A stretch of DNA of 64,000 nt from Saccoglossus kowalevskii (GCF_000003605.2 NW_003144150.1:1-64000), one strand, 5' to 3'; positions 26,126-38,855 are shown, counted from the first letter of the stretch. Notes: generated by a model not told the origin, from the sequence alone. Program-made: numbers and translations.

Positions 26126-26884
26126 GTCTAGTGAGGGTGATGTGAGGTAACTCTGAGTGTCTAGTGAGGGTGATGTGAGGTAACTCTGAGTGTCTAGTGA
26201 GGGTGATGTGAGGTAACTCTGAGTGTCTAGTGAGGGTGATGTGAGGTAACTCTGAGTGTCTAGTGAGGGTGATGTGAGGTAACTCTGAGTGTCTAGTGAG
26301 GGTGATGTGAGGTAACTCTGAGTGTCTAGTGAGGGTGATGTGAGGTAACTCTGAGTGTCTAGTGAGGGTGATGTGAGGTAACTCTGAGTGTCTAGTGAGG
26401 GTGATGTGAGGTAACTCTGAGTGTCTAGTGAGGGTGATGTGAGGTAACTCTGAGTGTCTAGTGAGGGTGATGTGAGGTAACTCTGAGTGTCTAGTGAGGG
26501 TGATGTGAGGTAACTCTGAGTGTCTAGTGAGGGTGATGTGAGGTAACTCTGAGTGTCTAGTGAGGGTGATGTGAGGTAACTCTGAGTGTCTAGTGAGGGT
26601 GATGTGAGGTAACTCTGAGTGTCTAGTGAGGGTGATGTGAGGTAACTCTGAGTGTCTAGTGAGGGTGATGTGAGGTAACTCTGAGTGTCTAGTGAGGGTG
26701 ATGTGAGGTAACTCTGAGTGTCTAGTGAGGGTGATGTGAGGTAACTCTGAGTGTCTAGTGAGGGTGATGTGAGGTAACTCTGAGTGTCTAGTGAGGGTGA
26801 TGTGAGGTAACTCTGAGTGTCTAGTGAGGGTGATGTGAGGTAACTCTGAGTGTCTAGTGAGGGTGATGTGAGGTAACTCTGAGT
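26126..26884. repeat. Pure run of 23 standard units
   Basis: From 26126, just after a marker unit (TAGTTAGAGTG with ACTCGGAG), to the A unit at 26885 there are exactly 23 units (759 bp) and no difference that I could find. The same marker occurs near 34.94, 37.94 and 44.23 kb, where it is followed instead by units with GGTGGTGGTAGG and GGTGGTGGGAGG. This copy therefore looks locally expanded or homogenised. It is the longest pure run I found. Confidence 0.85.
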
Positions 26885-26950
26885 ATCTAGTGAGGGTGAT
26901 GTGAGGTAACTCTGAGTGTCTAGTTAGGGTGGTGTGAGGTAACTCTGAGT

Positions 26951-27247
26951 GTCTAGTGAGGGTGATGTGAGGTAACTCTGAGTGTCTAGTTAGGGTGATG
27001 TGAGGTAACTCTGAGTGTCTAGTGAGGGTGATGTGAGGTAACTCTGAGTGTCTAGTTAGGGTGATGTGAGGTAACTCTGAGTGTCTAGTGAGGGTGATGT
27101 GGGGTAACTCTGAGTGTCTAGTTAGGGTGATGTGAGGTAACTCTGAGTGTCTAGTGAGGGTGATGTGAGGTAACTCTGAGTGTCTAGTTAGGGTGATGTG
27201 AGGTAACTCTGAGTGTCTAGTGAGGGTGATGTGGGGTAACTCTGAGT
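26951..27247. repeat. 297-bp module, copy at 26.95 kb
   Basis: Nine units in the order T-S-T-H-T-S-T-H after a first unit that is standard rather than K, then A at 27248. The length is exactly 297 bp. Apart from the first unit the H spacing is that of the best copies. Confidence 0.8.
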
Positions 27248-27831
27248 ATCTAGTGAGGGTGATGTGAGGTAACTCTGAGTGTCTAGTGAGGGTGATGTGA
27301 GGTAACTCTGAGTGTCTAGTGAGGGTGATGTGAGGTAACTCTGAGTGTCTAGTGAGGGTGATGTGAGGTAACTCTGAGTGTCTAGTTAGGGTGATGTGAG
27401 GTAACTCTGAGTGTCTAGTTAGGGTGATGTGAGGTAACTCTGAGTGTCTAGTGAGGGTGATGTGAGGTAACTCTGAGTGTCTAGTTAGGGTGATGTGAGG
27501 TAACTCTGAGTGTCTAGTTAGGGTGATGTGAGGTAACTCTGAGTGTCTAGTGAGGGTGATGTGAGGTAACTCTGAGTGTCTAGTTAGGGTGATGTGAGGT
27601 AACTCTGAGTGTCTAGTGAGGGTGATGTGAGGTAACTCTGAGTGTCTAGTGAGGGTGATGTGAGGTAACTCTGAGTGTCTAGTTAAGGTGATGTGAGGTA
27701 ACTCTGAGTGTCTAGTGAGGGTGATGTGGGGTAACTCTGAGTGTCTAGTGAGGGTGATGTGAGGTAACTCTGAGTATCTAGTGAGGGTGATGTGAGGTAA
27801 CTCTGAGTGTCTAGTGTGGGTGGTGTGAGGT

Positions 27832-28491
27832 AACACTGAGTGTCTGGTGAGGGTGATGTGAGGTAACTCTGAGTGTCTAGTTAGGGTGATGTGAGGTAAC
27901 TCTGAGTGTCTAGTGAGGGTGGTGTGAGGTAACTCTGAGTGTCTAGTGAGGGTGATGTGAGGTAACTCTGAGTGTCTAGTGAGGGTGATGTGAGGTAACT
28001 CTGAGTATCTAGTGAGGGTGATGTGAGGTAACTCTGAGTGTCTAGTGTGGGTGGTGTGAGGTAACACTGAGTGTCTGGTGAGGGTGATGTGAGGTAACTC
28101 TGAGTGTCTAGTTAGGGTGATGTGAGGTAACTCTGAGTGTCTAGTGAGGGTGATGTGAGGTAACTCTGAGTGTCTAGTGAGGGTGATGTGAGGTAACTCT
28201 GAGTATCTAGTGAGGGTGATGTGAGGTAACTCTGAGTGTCTAGTGTGGGTGGTGTGAGGTAACACTGAGTGTCTGGTGAGGGTGATGTGAGGTAACTCTG
28301 AGTGTCTAGTTAGGGTGATGTGAGGTAACTCTGAGTGTCTAGTGAGGGTGGTGTGAGGTAACTCTGAGTGTCTAGTGAGGGTGATGTGAGGTAACTCTGA
28401 GTGTCTAGTGAGGGTGATGTGAGGTAACTCTGAGTATCTAGTGAGGGTGATGTGAGGTAACTCTGAGTGTCTAGTGTGGGTGGTGTGAGGT
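27832..28491. repeat. Local tandem triplication of a 6-7 unit block
   Basis: Three successive blocks begin at E units with AACACTGAG at 27832, 28063 and 28261. A further W unit with normal AACTCTGAG ends the run near 28492. Spacings are 231, 198 and 231 bp (7, 6 and 7 units). The order is K-T-V-S-S-A-W, with V missing from the middle block. The combination W followed by AACACTGAG is uncommon elsewhere (also seen near 1375 and 60487). Confidence 0.85.
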
Positions 28492-28502
28492 AACTCTGAG
28501 TG

Positions 28503-30840
28503 TCTAGTTAGGGTGATGTGAGGTAACTCTGAGTGTCAAGTGAGGGTGATGTGAGGTAACTCTGATTGTCTAGTGAGGGTGATGTGAGGTAACTCTGAGT
28601 ATCTAGTGAGGGTGATGTGAGGTAACTCTGAGTGTCTAGTGAGGGTGATGTGAGGTAACTCTGATTGTCTAGTGAGGGTGATGTGAGGTAACTCTGAGCG
28701 TCTAGTGAGGGTGATGTGAGGTAACACTGAGTGTCTAGTGAGGGTGATGTGAGGTAACTCTGAGTGTCTAGTGAGGGTGATGTGAGGTAACACTGAGTGT
28801 CTAGTGAGGGTGATGTGAGGTAACTCTGAGTGAATAGTGAGGGTGATGTGAGGTAACTCTGAGTGTCTAGTGAGGGTGTTGGGGGTAACTCTGAGTGTCT
28901 AGTGAGGGTGATGTGAGGTAACTCTGAGTGTCTAGTTAGGGTGATGTGAGGTAACTCTGAGTGTCTAGCAAGGGTGGTGGTAGGTAACTCTGAGTGTCTA
29001 GTGAGGGTGTTGGGGGTAACTCTGAGTGTCTAGTGAGGGTGATGTGAGGTAACTCTGAGTGTCTAGTGAGGGTGATGTGAGGTAACTCTGAGTGTCTAGT
29101 TAGGGTGATGTGAGGTAACTCTGAGTGTCTAGCAAGGGTGGTGGTAGGTAACTCTGAGTGTCTAGTGAGGGTGTTGGGGGTAACTCTGAGTGTCTAGTGA
29201 GGGTGATGTGAGGTAACTCTGAGTGTCTAGTTAGGGTGATGTGAGGTAACTCTGAGTGTCTAGTGAGGGTGATGTGAGGTAACTCTGAGTGTCTAGTGAG
29301 GGTGATGTGAGGTAACTCTGAGTATCTAGTGAGGGTGATGTGAGGTAACTCTGAGTGTCTAGTGTGGGTGGTGTGAGGTAACTCTGAGTGTCTAGTTAGG
29401 GTGATGTGAGGTAAATCTGAGTGTCTAGTGAGGGTGATGTGAGGTAACTCTGAGTGTCTAGTGAGGGTGATGTGAGGTAACTCTGAATGTCTAGTGAGGG
29501 TGATGTGAGGTAACTCTGAGTGTCTAGTGAGGGTGATGTGAGGTAACTCTGAGTGTCTAGTTAGGGTGATGTGAGGTAACTCTGAGTGTCTAGTGAGGGT
29601 GATGTGAGGTAACTCTGAGTGTCTAGTGAGGGTGATGTGAGGTAACTCTGAGTGTCTAGTGAGGGTGATGTGAGGTAACTCTGAGTGTCTGGTGAGGGTG
29701 ATGTGAGGTAACTCTGAGTGTCTAGCAAGGGTGGTGGTAGGTAACTCTGAGTGTCTAGTGAGGGTGATGTGAGGTAACTGAGTGTCTAGTTAGGGTGATG
29801 TGAGGTAACTCTGAGTGTCAAGTGAGGGTGATGTGAGGTAACTCTGATTGTCTAGTGAGGGTGATGTGAGGTAACTCTGAGTATCTAGTGAGGGTGATGT
29901 GAGGTAACTCTGAGTGTCTAGTGAGGGTGATGTGAGGTAACTCTGATTGTCTAGTGAGGGTGATGTGAGGTAACTCTGAGCGTCTAGTGAGGGTGATGTG
30001 AGGTAACACTGAGTGTCTAGTGAGGGTGATGTGAGGTAACTCTGAGTGTCTAGTGAGGGTGATGTGAGGTAACACTGAGTGTCTAGTGAGGGTGATGTGA
30101 GGTAACTCTGAGTGAATAGTGAGGGTGATGTGAGGTAACTCTGAGTGTCTAGTGAGGGTGTTGGGGGTAACTCTGAGTGTCTAGTGAGGGTGATGTGAGG
30201 TAACTCTGAGTGTCTAGTTAGGGTGATGTGAGGTAACTCTGAGTGTCTAGCAAGGGTGGTGGTAGGTAACTCTGAGTGTCTAGTGAGGGTGTTGGGGGTA
30301 ACTCTGAGTGTCTAGTGAGGGTGATGTGAGGTAACTCTGAGTGTCTAGTTAGGGTGATGTGAGGTAACTCTGAGTGTCTAGTGAGGGTGATGTGAGGTAA
30401 CTCTGAGTGTCTAGTGAGGGTGATGTGAGGTAACTCTGAGTATCTAGTGAGGGTGATGTGAGGTAACTCTGAGTGTCTAGTGTGGGTGGTGTGAGGTAAC
30501 TCTGAGTGTCTAGTTAGGGTGATGTGAGGTAACTCTGAGTGTCAAGTGAGGGTGATGTGAGGTAACTCTGATTGTCTAGTGAGGGTGATGTGAGGTAACT
30601 CTGAGTATCTAGTGAGGGTGATGTGAGGTAACTCTGAGTGTCTAGTGAGGGTGATGTGAGGTAACTCTGATTGTCTAGTGAGGGTGATGTGAGGTAACTC
30701 TGAGCGTCTAGTGAGGGTGATGTGAGGTAACACTGAGTGTCTAGTGAGGGTGATGTGAGGTAACTCTGAGTGTCTAGTGAGGGTGATGTGAGGTAACTCT
30801 GAGTGTCTAGTGAGGGTGATGTGAGGTAACTCTGAGTGAA
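28503..30840. repeat. Threefold P-A-E-N-J block
   Basis: Three copies of one block begin at P units at about 28535, 29817 and 30541. Each continues with CTGATTGTCTAG, A, S, CTGATTGTC again, GAGCGTCTAG and E, then N and J units. Copies 1 and 2 are 1,282 bp apart at both the P unit and the second J unit, and copies 2 and 3 are 724 bp apart. Related copies start near 6.95, 44.65 and 62.46 kb; a shorter one near 61.65 kb breaks off after A. Confidence 0.85.
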
Positions 30841-31562
30841 TAGTGAGGGTGATGTGAGGTAACTCTGAGTGTCTAGTGAGGGTGTTGGGGGTAACTCTGA
30901 GTGTCTAGTGAGGGTGATGTGAGGTAACTCTGAGTGTCTAGTTAGGGTGATGTGAGGTAACTCTGAGTGTCTAGTGAGGGTGATGTGAGGTAACTCTGAG
31001 TATCTAGTGAGGGTGATGTGAGGTAACTCTGACTGTCTAGTGAGGGTGATGTGAGGTAACTCTGAGTGTCTAGTTAGGGTGATGTGAGGTAACTCTGAGT
31101 GTCTAGTGAGGGTGATGTAAGGTAACTCTGAGTATCTAGTGAGGGTGATGTGAGGTAACTCTGAGTGTCTAGTGAGGGTGATGTGAGGTAACTCTGAGTG
31201 TCTAGTGAGGGTGGTGTGAGGTAACTCTGAGTGTCTAGTGAGGGTGATGTGAGGTAACTCTGAGTGTCTAGTTAGGGTGATGTGAGGTAACTCTGAGTGT
31301 CTAGTGAGGGTGATGTGAGGTAACTCTGAGTGTCTAGTGAGGGTGATGTGAGGTAACTCTGAGTGTCTAGTGAGGGTGATGTGAGGTAACTCTGAGTGTC
31401 AAGTGAGGGTGATGTGAGGTAACTCTGAGTGTCTAGTGAGGGTGATGTGAGGTAACTCTGAGTGTCTAGTTAGGGTGATGTGAGGTAACTCTGAGTGTCT
31501 AGTGAGGGTGATGTGAGGTAACTCTGAGTATCTAGTGAGGGTGATGTGAGGTAACTCTGAGT

Positions 31563-31859
31563 GTCTAGTGAGGGTGATGTGAGGTAACTCTGAGTGTCTA
31601 GTGAGGGTGATGTGAGGTAACTCTGAGTGTCTAGTGAGGGTGATGTGAGGTAACTCTGAGTGTCTAGTGAGGGTGATGTGAGGTAACTCTGAGTGTCTAG
31701 TGAGGGTGATGTGAGGTAACTCTGAGTGTCTAGTGAGGGTGATGTGAGGTAACTCTGAGTGTCTAGTGAGGGTGATGTGAGGTAACTCTGAGTGTCTAGT
31801 GAGGGTGATGTGAGGTAACTCTGAGTGTCTAGTGAGGGTGATGTGAGGTAACTCTGAGT
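31563..31859. repeat. Pure run of 9 standard units
   Basis: Nine standard units lie between an A unit (31530) and a Y unit (31860). It happens to be 297 bp long, but it lacks the module's variants. Confidence 0.75.
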
Positions 31860-32123
31860 GTCTAGTGAGGGTGATGTAAGGTAACTCTGAGTATCTAGTG
31901 AGGGTGATGTGAGGTAACTCTGAGTGTCTAGTGAGGGTGATGTGAGGTAACTCTGAGTGTCTAGTGAGGGTGATGTGAGGTAACTCTAAGTGTCTAGTGA
32001 GGGTGATGTGAGGTAACTCTGAGTGTCTAGTGAGGGTGATGTGAGGTAACTCTGAGTATCTAGTGAGGGTGATGTGAGGTAACTCTGAGTGTCTAGTGTG
32101 GGTGGTGTGAGGTAACTCTGAGT

Positions 32124-32420
32124 GTCTGGTGAGGGTGATGTGAGGTAACTCTGAGTGTCTAGTTAGGGTGATGTGAGGTAACTCTGAGTGTCTAGTGAGG
32201 GTGATGTGAGGTAACTCTGAGTGTCTAGTTAGGGTGATGTGAGGTAACTCTGAGTGTCTAGTGAGGGTGATGTGGGGTAACTCTGAGTGTCTAGTTAGGG
32301 TGATGTGAGGTAACTCTGAGTGTCTAGTGAGGGTGATGTGAGGTAACTCTGAGTGTCTAGTAAGGGTAATGTGAGGTAACTCTGAGTGTCTAGTGAGGGT
32401 GATGTGGGGTAACTCTGAGT
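32124..32420. repeat. 297-bp module, copy at 32.1 kb
   Basis: K-T-S-T-H-T-S-q-H, then A at 32421. The q unit here carries GTAAGGGTAATGTG, a private base change. It follows A and W units as in most copies. Confidence 0.83.
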
Positions 32421-34659
32421 ATCTAGTGAGGGTGATGTGAGGTAACTCTGAGTGTCTAGTGAGGGTGATGTGAGGTAACTCTGAGTGTCTAGTTAGGGTG
32501 ATGTGAGGTAACTCTGAGTGTCTAGTGAGGGTGATGTGAGGTAACTCTGAGTATCTAGTGAGGGTGATGTGAGGTAACTCTGAGTGTCTAGTGAGGGTGA
32601 TGTGAGGTAACTCTGAGTGTCTAGTGAGGGTGATGTGAGTGTAACTCTGAGTGTCTAGTGAGGGTGATGTGAGGTAACTCTTGAGTGTCTAGTTAGGGTG
32701 ATGTGAGGTAACTCTGAGTGTCTAGTGAGGGTGATGTGAGGTAACTCTGAGTGTCTAGTGAGGGTGATGTGAGGTAACTCTGAGTGAATAGTGAGGGTGA
32801 TGTGAGGTAACTCTGAGTGTCTAGTGAGGGTGTTGGGGGTAACTCTGAGTGTCTAGTGAGGGTGATGTGAGGTAACTCTGAGTGTCTAGCAAGGGTGGTG
32901 GTAGGTAACTCTGAGTGTCTAGTGAGGGTGATGTGAGGTAACTCTGAGTGTCTAGCAAGGGTGGTGGTAGGTAACTCTGAGTGTCTAGTGAGGGTGATGT
33001 GAGGTAACTCTGAGTGTCTAGTGAGGGTGATGTGAGGTAACTCTGAGTGTCTAGTTAGGGTGATGTGAGGTAACTCTGAGTGTCTAGTGAGGGTGATGTG
33101 AGGTAACTCTGAGTGTCTAGTTAGGGTGATGTGAGGTAACTCTGAGTGTCTAGTGAGGGTGATGTGAGGTAACTCTGAGTGTTTAGTTAGGGTGATGTGA
33201 GGTAACTCTGAGTGTCTAGTGAGGGTGATGTGAGGTAACTCTGAGTGTCTAGTTAGGGTGATGTGAGGTAACTCTGAGTGTCAAGTGAGGGTGATGTGAG
33301 GTAACTCTGAGTGTCTAGTGAGGGTGGTGTGAGGTAACTCTGAGTGTCTAGTGAGGGTGATGTGAGGTAACTCTGAGTGTCTAGCAAGGGTGGTGGTAGG
33401 TAACTCTGAGTGTCTAGTGAGGGTGATGTGAGGTAACTCTGAGTGTCTAGTGAGGGTGATGTGAGGTAACTCTGAGTGTCTAGTGAGGGTGATGTGAGGT
33501 AACTCTGAGTGTCTAGTGAGGGTGATGTGAGGTAACTCTGAGTGTCTAGTGAGGGTGATGTGAGGTAACTCTGAGTGTCTAGTGAGGGTGATGTGAGGTA
33601 ACTCTGAGTGTCTAGTGAGGGTGATGTGAGGTAACTCTGAGTGTCTAGTGAGGGTGATGTGAGGTAACACTGAGTGTCTAGTGAGGGTGGTGTGAGGTAA
33701 CTCTGAGTGTCTAGTGAGGGTGATGTGAGGTAACTCTGAGTGTCTAGCAAGGGTGGTGGTAGGTAACTCTGAGTGTCTAGTGAGGGTGATGTGAGGTAAC
33801 TCTGAGTGTTCTAGTGAGGGTGATGTGAGGTAACTCTGAGTGTCTAGTGAGGGTGATGTGAGGTAACTCTGAGTGTCTAGAGAGGGTGATGTGAGGTAAC
33901 TCTGAGAGTCTAGTGAGGGTGATGTGAGGTAACTCTGAGTGTCTAGTTAGGGGTGATGTGAGGTAACTCTGAGTGTCTAGTGAGGGTGATGTGAGGTAAC
34001 TCTGAGTGTCTAGTGAGGGTGATGTGAGGTAACTCTGAGTGTCTAGTGAGGGTGATGTGAGGTAACTCTGAGTGTCTAGTGAGGGTGATGTGAGGTAACT
34101 CTGAATGTCTAGTGAGGGTGATGTGAGGTAACTCTGAGTGTCTAGTGAGGGTGGTGTGAGGTAACTCTGAGAGTCTAGTGAGGGTGATGTGAGGTAACAC
34201 TGAGTGTCTAGTGAGGGTGATGTGAGGTAACTCTGAGTGTCTAGTTAGGGTGATGTGAGGTAACTCTGAGTGTCTAGCAAGGGTGGTGGTAGGTAACTCT
34301 GAGTGTCTAGTGAGGGTGTTGGGGGTAACTCTGAGTGTCTAGTGAGGGTGATGTGAGGTAACTCTGAGTGTCTAGTTAGGGTGATGTGAGGTAACTCTGA
34401 GTGTCAAGTGAGGGTGATGTGAGGTAACTCTGAGTGTCTAGTGAGGGTGATGTGTGGTAACTCTGAGTATCTAGTGAGGGTGATGTGAGGTAACTCTGAG
34501 TGTCTAGTGTGGGTGGTGTGAGGTAACTCTGAGTGTCTAGTGAGGGTGATGTGAGGTAAGTCTGAGTATCTAGTGAGGGTGATGTGAGGTAACTCTGAGT
34601 GTCTAGTGTGGGTGGTGTGAGGTAACTCTGAGTGTCTGGTGAGGGTGATGTGAGGTAAC

Positions 34660-35840
34660 TCTGAGTGTCTAGTTAGGGTGATGTGAGGTAACTCTGAGTG
34701 TCTAGTGAGGGTGATGTGAGGTAACTCTGAGTGTCTAGTTAGGGTGATGTGAGGTAACTCTGAGTGTCTAGTGAGGGTGATGTGGGGTAACTCTGAGTGT
34801 CTAGTTAGGGTGATGTGAGGTAACTCTGAGTGTCTAGTTAGGGTGATGTGGGGTAACTCTGAGTGTCTAGTTAGGGTGATGTGAGGTAACTCTGAGTGTC
34901 TAGTGAGGGTGATGTGAGGTAACTCTGAGTGTCTAGTTAGAGTGATGTGAGGTAACTCGGAGTGTCTAGTGAGGGTGGTGGTAGGTAACTCTGAGTGTCT
35001 AGTGAGGGTGATGTGAGGTAACTCTGAGTGTCTAGTGAGGGTGGTGGGAGGTAACTCTGAGTGTCTAGTGAGGGTGATGTGAGGTAACTCTGAGTGTCTA
35101 GTGAGGGTGATGTGAGGTAACTTTGAGTGTCTAGTTAGGGTGATGTGAGGTAACTCTGAGTGTCTAGTGAGGGTGATGTGAGGTAACTCTGAGTATCTAG
35201 TGAGGGTGATGTGAGGTAACTCTTAGTGTCTAGTTAGGGTGGTGTGAGGTAACTCTGAGTGTCTGGTGAGGGTGATGTGAGGTAACTCTGAGTGTTTAGT
35301 GAGGGTGATGTGAGGTAACTCTGAGTGTCTAGTGAGGGTGATGTGAGGTAACTCTGAGTGTCTAGTGAGGGTGATGTGAGGTAACTCTGAGTGTCTAGTT
35401 AGGGTGATGTGAGGTAACTCTGAGTGTCTAGTGAGGGTGATGTGAGGTAACTCTGAGTGTCTAGTTAGGGTGATGTGAGGTAACTCTGAGTGTCTAGTGA
35501 GGGTGATGTGAGGTAACTCTGAGTGTCTAGTTAGGGTGATGTGAGGTAACTCTGAGTGTCAAGTGAGGGTGATGTGAGGTAACTCTGAGTGTCTAGTGAG
35601 GGTGATGTAAGGTAACTCTGAGTATCTAGTGAGGGTGATGTGAGGTAACTCTGAGTGTCTAGTGAGGGTGATGTGAGGTAACTCTGAGTGTCTAGTGAGG
35701 GTGATGTGAGGTAACTCTGAGTGTCTAGTGAGGGTGATGTGAGGTAACTCTGAGTGTCTAGTGAGGGTGATGTGAGGTAACTCTGAGTATCTAGTGAGGG
35801 TGATGTGAGGTAACTCTGAGTGTCTAGTGTGGGTGGTGTG
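34660..35840. repeat. About 1.18-kb block, left copy of a 3,001-bp-spaced pair
   Basis: Shared with 37661-38841. Rare markers line up at exactly 3,001 bp: ACTCGGAG (34960 against 37961) and CTTTGAG (35121 against 38122). GGTGGTGGTAGG, GGTGGTGGGAGG, CTCTTAGTG and GTGTTTAGTGAGG are also shared in order. One base difference seen: GATGTG here and GCTGTG in the other copy (38177). The shared order stops on the left near the K or S unit at 34636 and on the right after the W unit near 35825. Confidence 0.87.
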
Positions 35841-37660
35841 AGGTAACTCTGAGTGTCTAGTGAGGGTGATGTGAGGTAACTCTGAGTGTCTAGTTAGGGT
35901 GATGTGAGGTAACTCTGAGTGTCTTGTGAGGGTGATGTGAGGTAACTCTGAGTGTCTAGTTAGGGTGATGTGAGGTAACTCTGAGTGTCTAGTGAGGGTG
36001 ATGTAAGGTAACTCTGAGTATCTAGTGAGGGTGATGTGAGGTAACTCTGAGTGTCTAGTGAGGGTGATGTGAGGTAACTCTGAGTGTCTAGTGAGGGTGA
36101 TGTGAGGTAACTCTGAGTGTCTAGTGAGGGTGATGTGAGGTAACTCTGAGTGTCTAGTGTGGGTGATGTGAGGTAACTCTGAGTGTCTAGTGAGGGTGAT
36201 GTGAGGTAACTCTGAGTGTCTAGTGAGGGTGATGTGAGGTAACTCTGAGTGTCTAGTGAGGGTGATGTGAGGTAACTCTGAGTGTCTAGTTAGGGTGATG
36301 TGAGGTAACTCTGAGTGTCTAGTGAGGGTGATGTGAGGTAACTCTGAGTGTCTAGTGAGGGTGATGTGAGGTAACTCTGAGTGTCTAGTTAGGGTGATGT
36401 GAGGTAACTCTGAGTGTCTAGTTAGGGTGATGTGAGGTAACTGAGTGTCTAGTGAGGGTGATGTGAGGTAACTCTGAGTGTCTAGTTAGGGTGATGTGAG
36501 GTAACTCTGAGTGTCTAGTGAGGGTGATGTGAGGTAACTCTGAGTATCTAGTGAGGGTGATGTGAGGTAACTCTGAGTGTCTAGCAAGGGTGGTGGTAGG
36601 TAACTCTGAGTGTCTAGTGAGGGTGATGTGAGGTAACTCTGAGTGTCTAGTTAGGGTGATGTGAGGTAACTCTGAGTGTCTAGTGAGGGTGATGTGAGGT
36701 AACTCTGAGTGTCTAGTTAGGGTGATGTGATGTAACTCTGAGTGTCAAGTAAGGGTGATGTGAGGTAACTCTGAGTGTCTAGTGAGGGTGATGTGAGGTA
36801 ACTCTGAGTATCTAGTGAGTGTGATGTGAGGTAACTCTGAGTGTCTAGTGAGGGTGATGTGAGGTAACTCTGAGTGTCTAGTGAGGGTGGTGTGAGGTAA
36901 CTCTGAGAGTCTAGTGAGGGTGATGTGAGGTAACTCTGAGTGTCTAGTGAGGGTGATGTGAGGTAACTCTGAGTGTCTAGTGAGGGTGATGTGAGGTAAC
37001 TCTGAGTGTCTAGTGAGGGTGATGTGGGGTAACTCTGAGTATCTAATGAGGGTGATGTGAGGTAACTCTGAGTGTCTAGTGAGGGTGATGTGAGGTAACT
37101 CTGAGTGTCTAGTTAGGGTGATGTGAGGTAACTCTGAGTGTCTAGTGAGGGTGATGTGAGGTAACTCTGAGTGTCTAGTAAGGGTGATGTGAGGTAACTC
37201 TGAGTGTCTAGTGAGGGTGATGTGGGGTAACTCTGAGTATCTAGTGAGGGTGATGTGAGGTAACTCTGAGTGTCTAGTGAGGGTGATGTGAGGTAACTCT
37301 GAGTGTCTAGTTAGGGTGATGTGAGGTAACTCTGAGTGTCTAGTGAGGGTGATGTAAGGTAACTCTGAGTATCTAGTGAGGGTGATGTGAGGTAACTCTG
37401 AGTGTCTAGCGAGGGTGATGTGAGGTAACTCTGAGTGTCTAGTGAGGGTGATGTGAGGTAACTCTGAGTGTCTAGTGAGGGTGATGTGAGGTAACTCTGA
37501 GTGTCTAGTTAGGGTGATGTGAGGTAACTCTGAGTGTCTAGTGAGGGTGATGTGAGGTAACTCTGAGTGTCTAGTGAGGGTGATGTGAGGTAACTCTGAG
37601 TGTCTAGTGAGGGTGGTGTGAGGTAACTCTGAGTGTCTAGTGAGGGTGATGTGAGGTAAC

Positions 37661-38841
37661 TCTGAGTGTCTAGTTAGGGTGATGTGAGGTAACTCTGAGT
37701 GTCTAGTGAGGGTGATGTGAGGTAACTCTGAGTGTCTAGTTAGGGTGATGTGAGGTAACTCTGAGTGTCTAGTGAGGGTGATGTGGGGTAACTCTGAGTG
37801 TCTAGTTAGGGTGATGTGAGGTAACTCTGAGTGTCTAGTTAGGGTGATGTGGGGTAACTCTGAGTGTCTAGTTAGGGTGATGTGAGGTAACTCTGAGTGT
37901 CTAGTGAGGGTGATGTGAGGTAACTCTGAGTGTCTAGTTAGAGTGATGTGAGGTAACTCGGAGTGTCTAGTGAGGGTGGTGGTAGGTAACTCTGAGTGTC
38001 TAGTGAGGGTGATGTGAGGTAACTCTGAGTGTCTAGTGAGGGTGGTGGGAGGTAACTCTGAGTGTCTAGTGAGGGTGATGTGAGGTAACTCTGAGTGTCT
38101 AGTGAGGGTGATGTGAGGTAACTTTGAGTGTCTAGTTAGGGTGATGTGAGGTAACTCTGAGTGTCTAGTGAGGGTGCTGTGAGGTAACTCTGAGTATCTA
38201 GTGAGGGTGATGTGAGGTAACTCTTAGTGTCTAGTTAGGGTGGTGTGAGGTAACTCTGAGTGTCTGGTGAGGGTGATGTGAGGTAACTCTGAGTGTTTAG
38301 TGAGGGTGATGTGAGGTAACTCTGAGTGTCTAGTGAGGGTGATGTGAGGTAACTCTGAGTGTCTAGTGAGGGTGATGTGAGGTAACTCTGAGTGTCTAGT
38401 TAGGGTGATGTGAGGTAACTCTGAGTGTCTAGTGAGGGTGATGTGAGGTAACTCTGAGTGTCTAGTTAGGGTGATGTGAGGTAACTCTGAGTGTCTAGTG
38501 AGGGTGATGTGAGGTAACTCTGAGTGTCTAGTTAGGGTGATGTGAGGTAACTCTGAGTGTCAAGTGAGGGTGATGTGAGGTAACTCTGAGTGTCTAGTGA
38601 GGGTGATGTAAGGTAACTCTGAGTATCTAGTGAGGGTGATGTGAGGTAACTCTGAGTGTCTAGTGAGGGTGATGTGAGGTAACTCTGAGTGTCTAGTGAG
38701 GGTGATGTGAGGTAACTCTGAGTGTCTAGTGAGGGTGATGTGAGGTAACTCTGAGTGTCTAGTGAGGGTGATGTGAGGTAACTCTGAGTATCTAGTGAGG
38801 GTGATGTGAGGTAACTCTGAGTGTCTAGTGTGGGTGGTGTG
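37661..38841. repeat. About 1.18-kb block, right copy of the pair
   Basis: Counterpart of 34660-35840, offset 3,001 bp. It differs by GGTGCTGTG near 38175. Its right end passes directly into the 792-bp block that begins at 38856, so two duplication events abut here. Confidence 0.87.
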
Positions 38842-38855
38842 AGGTAACTCTGAGT

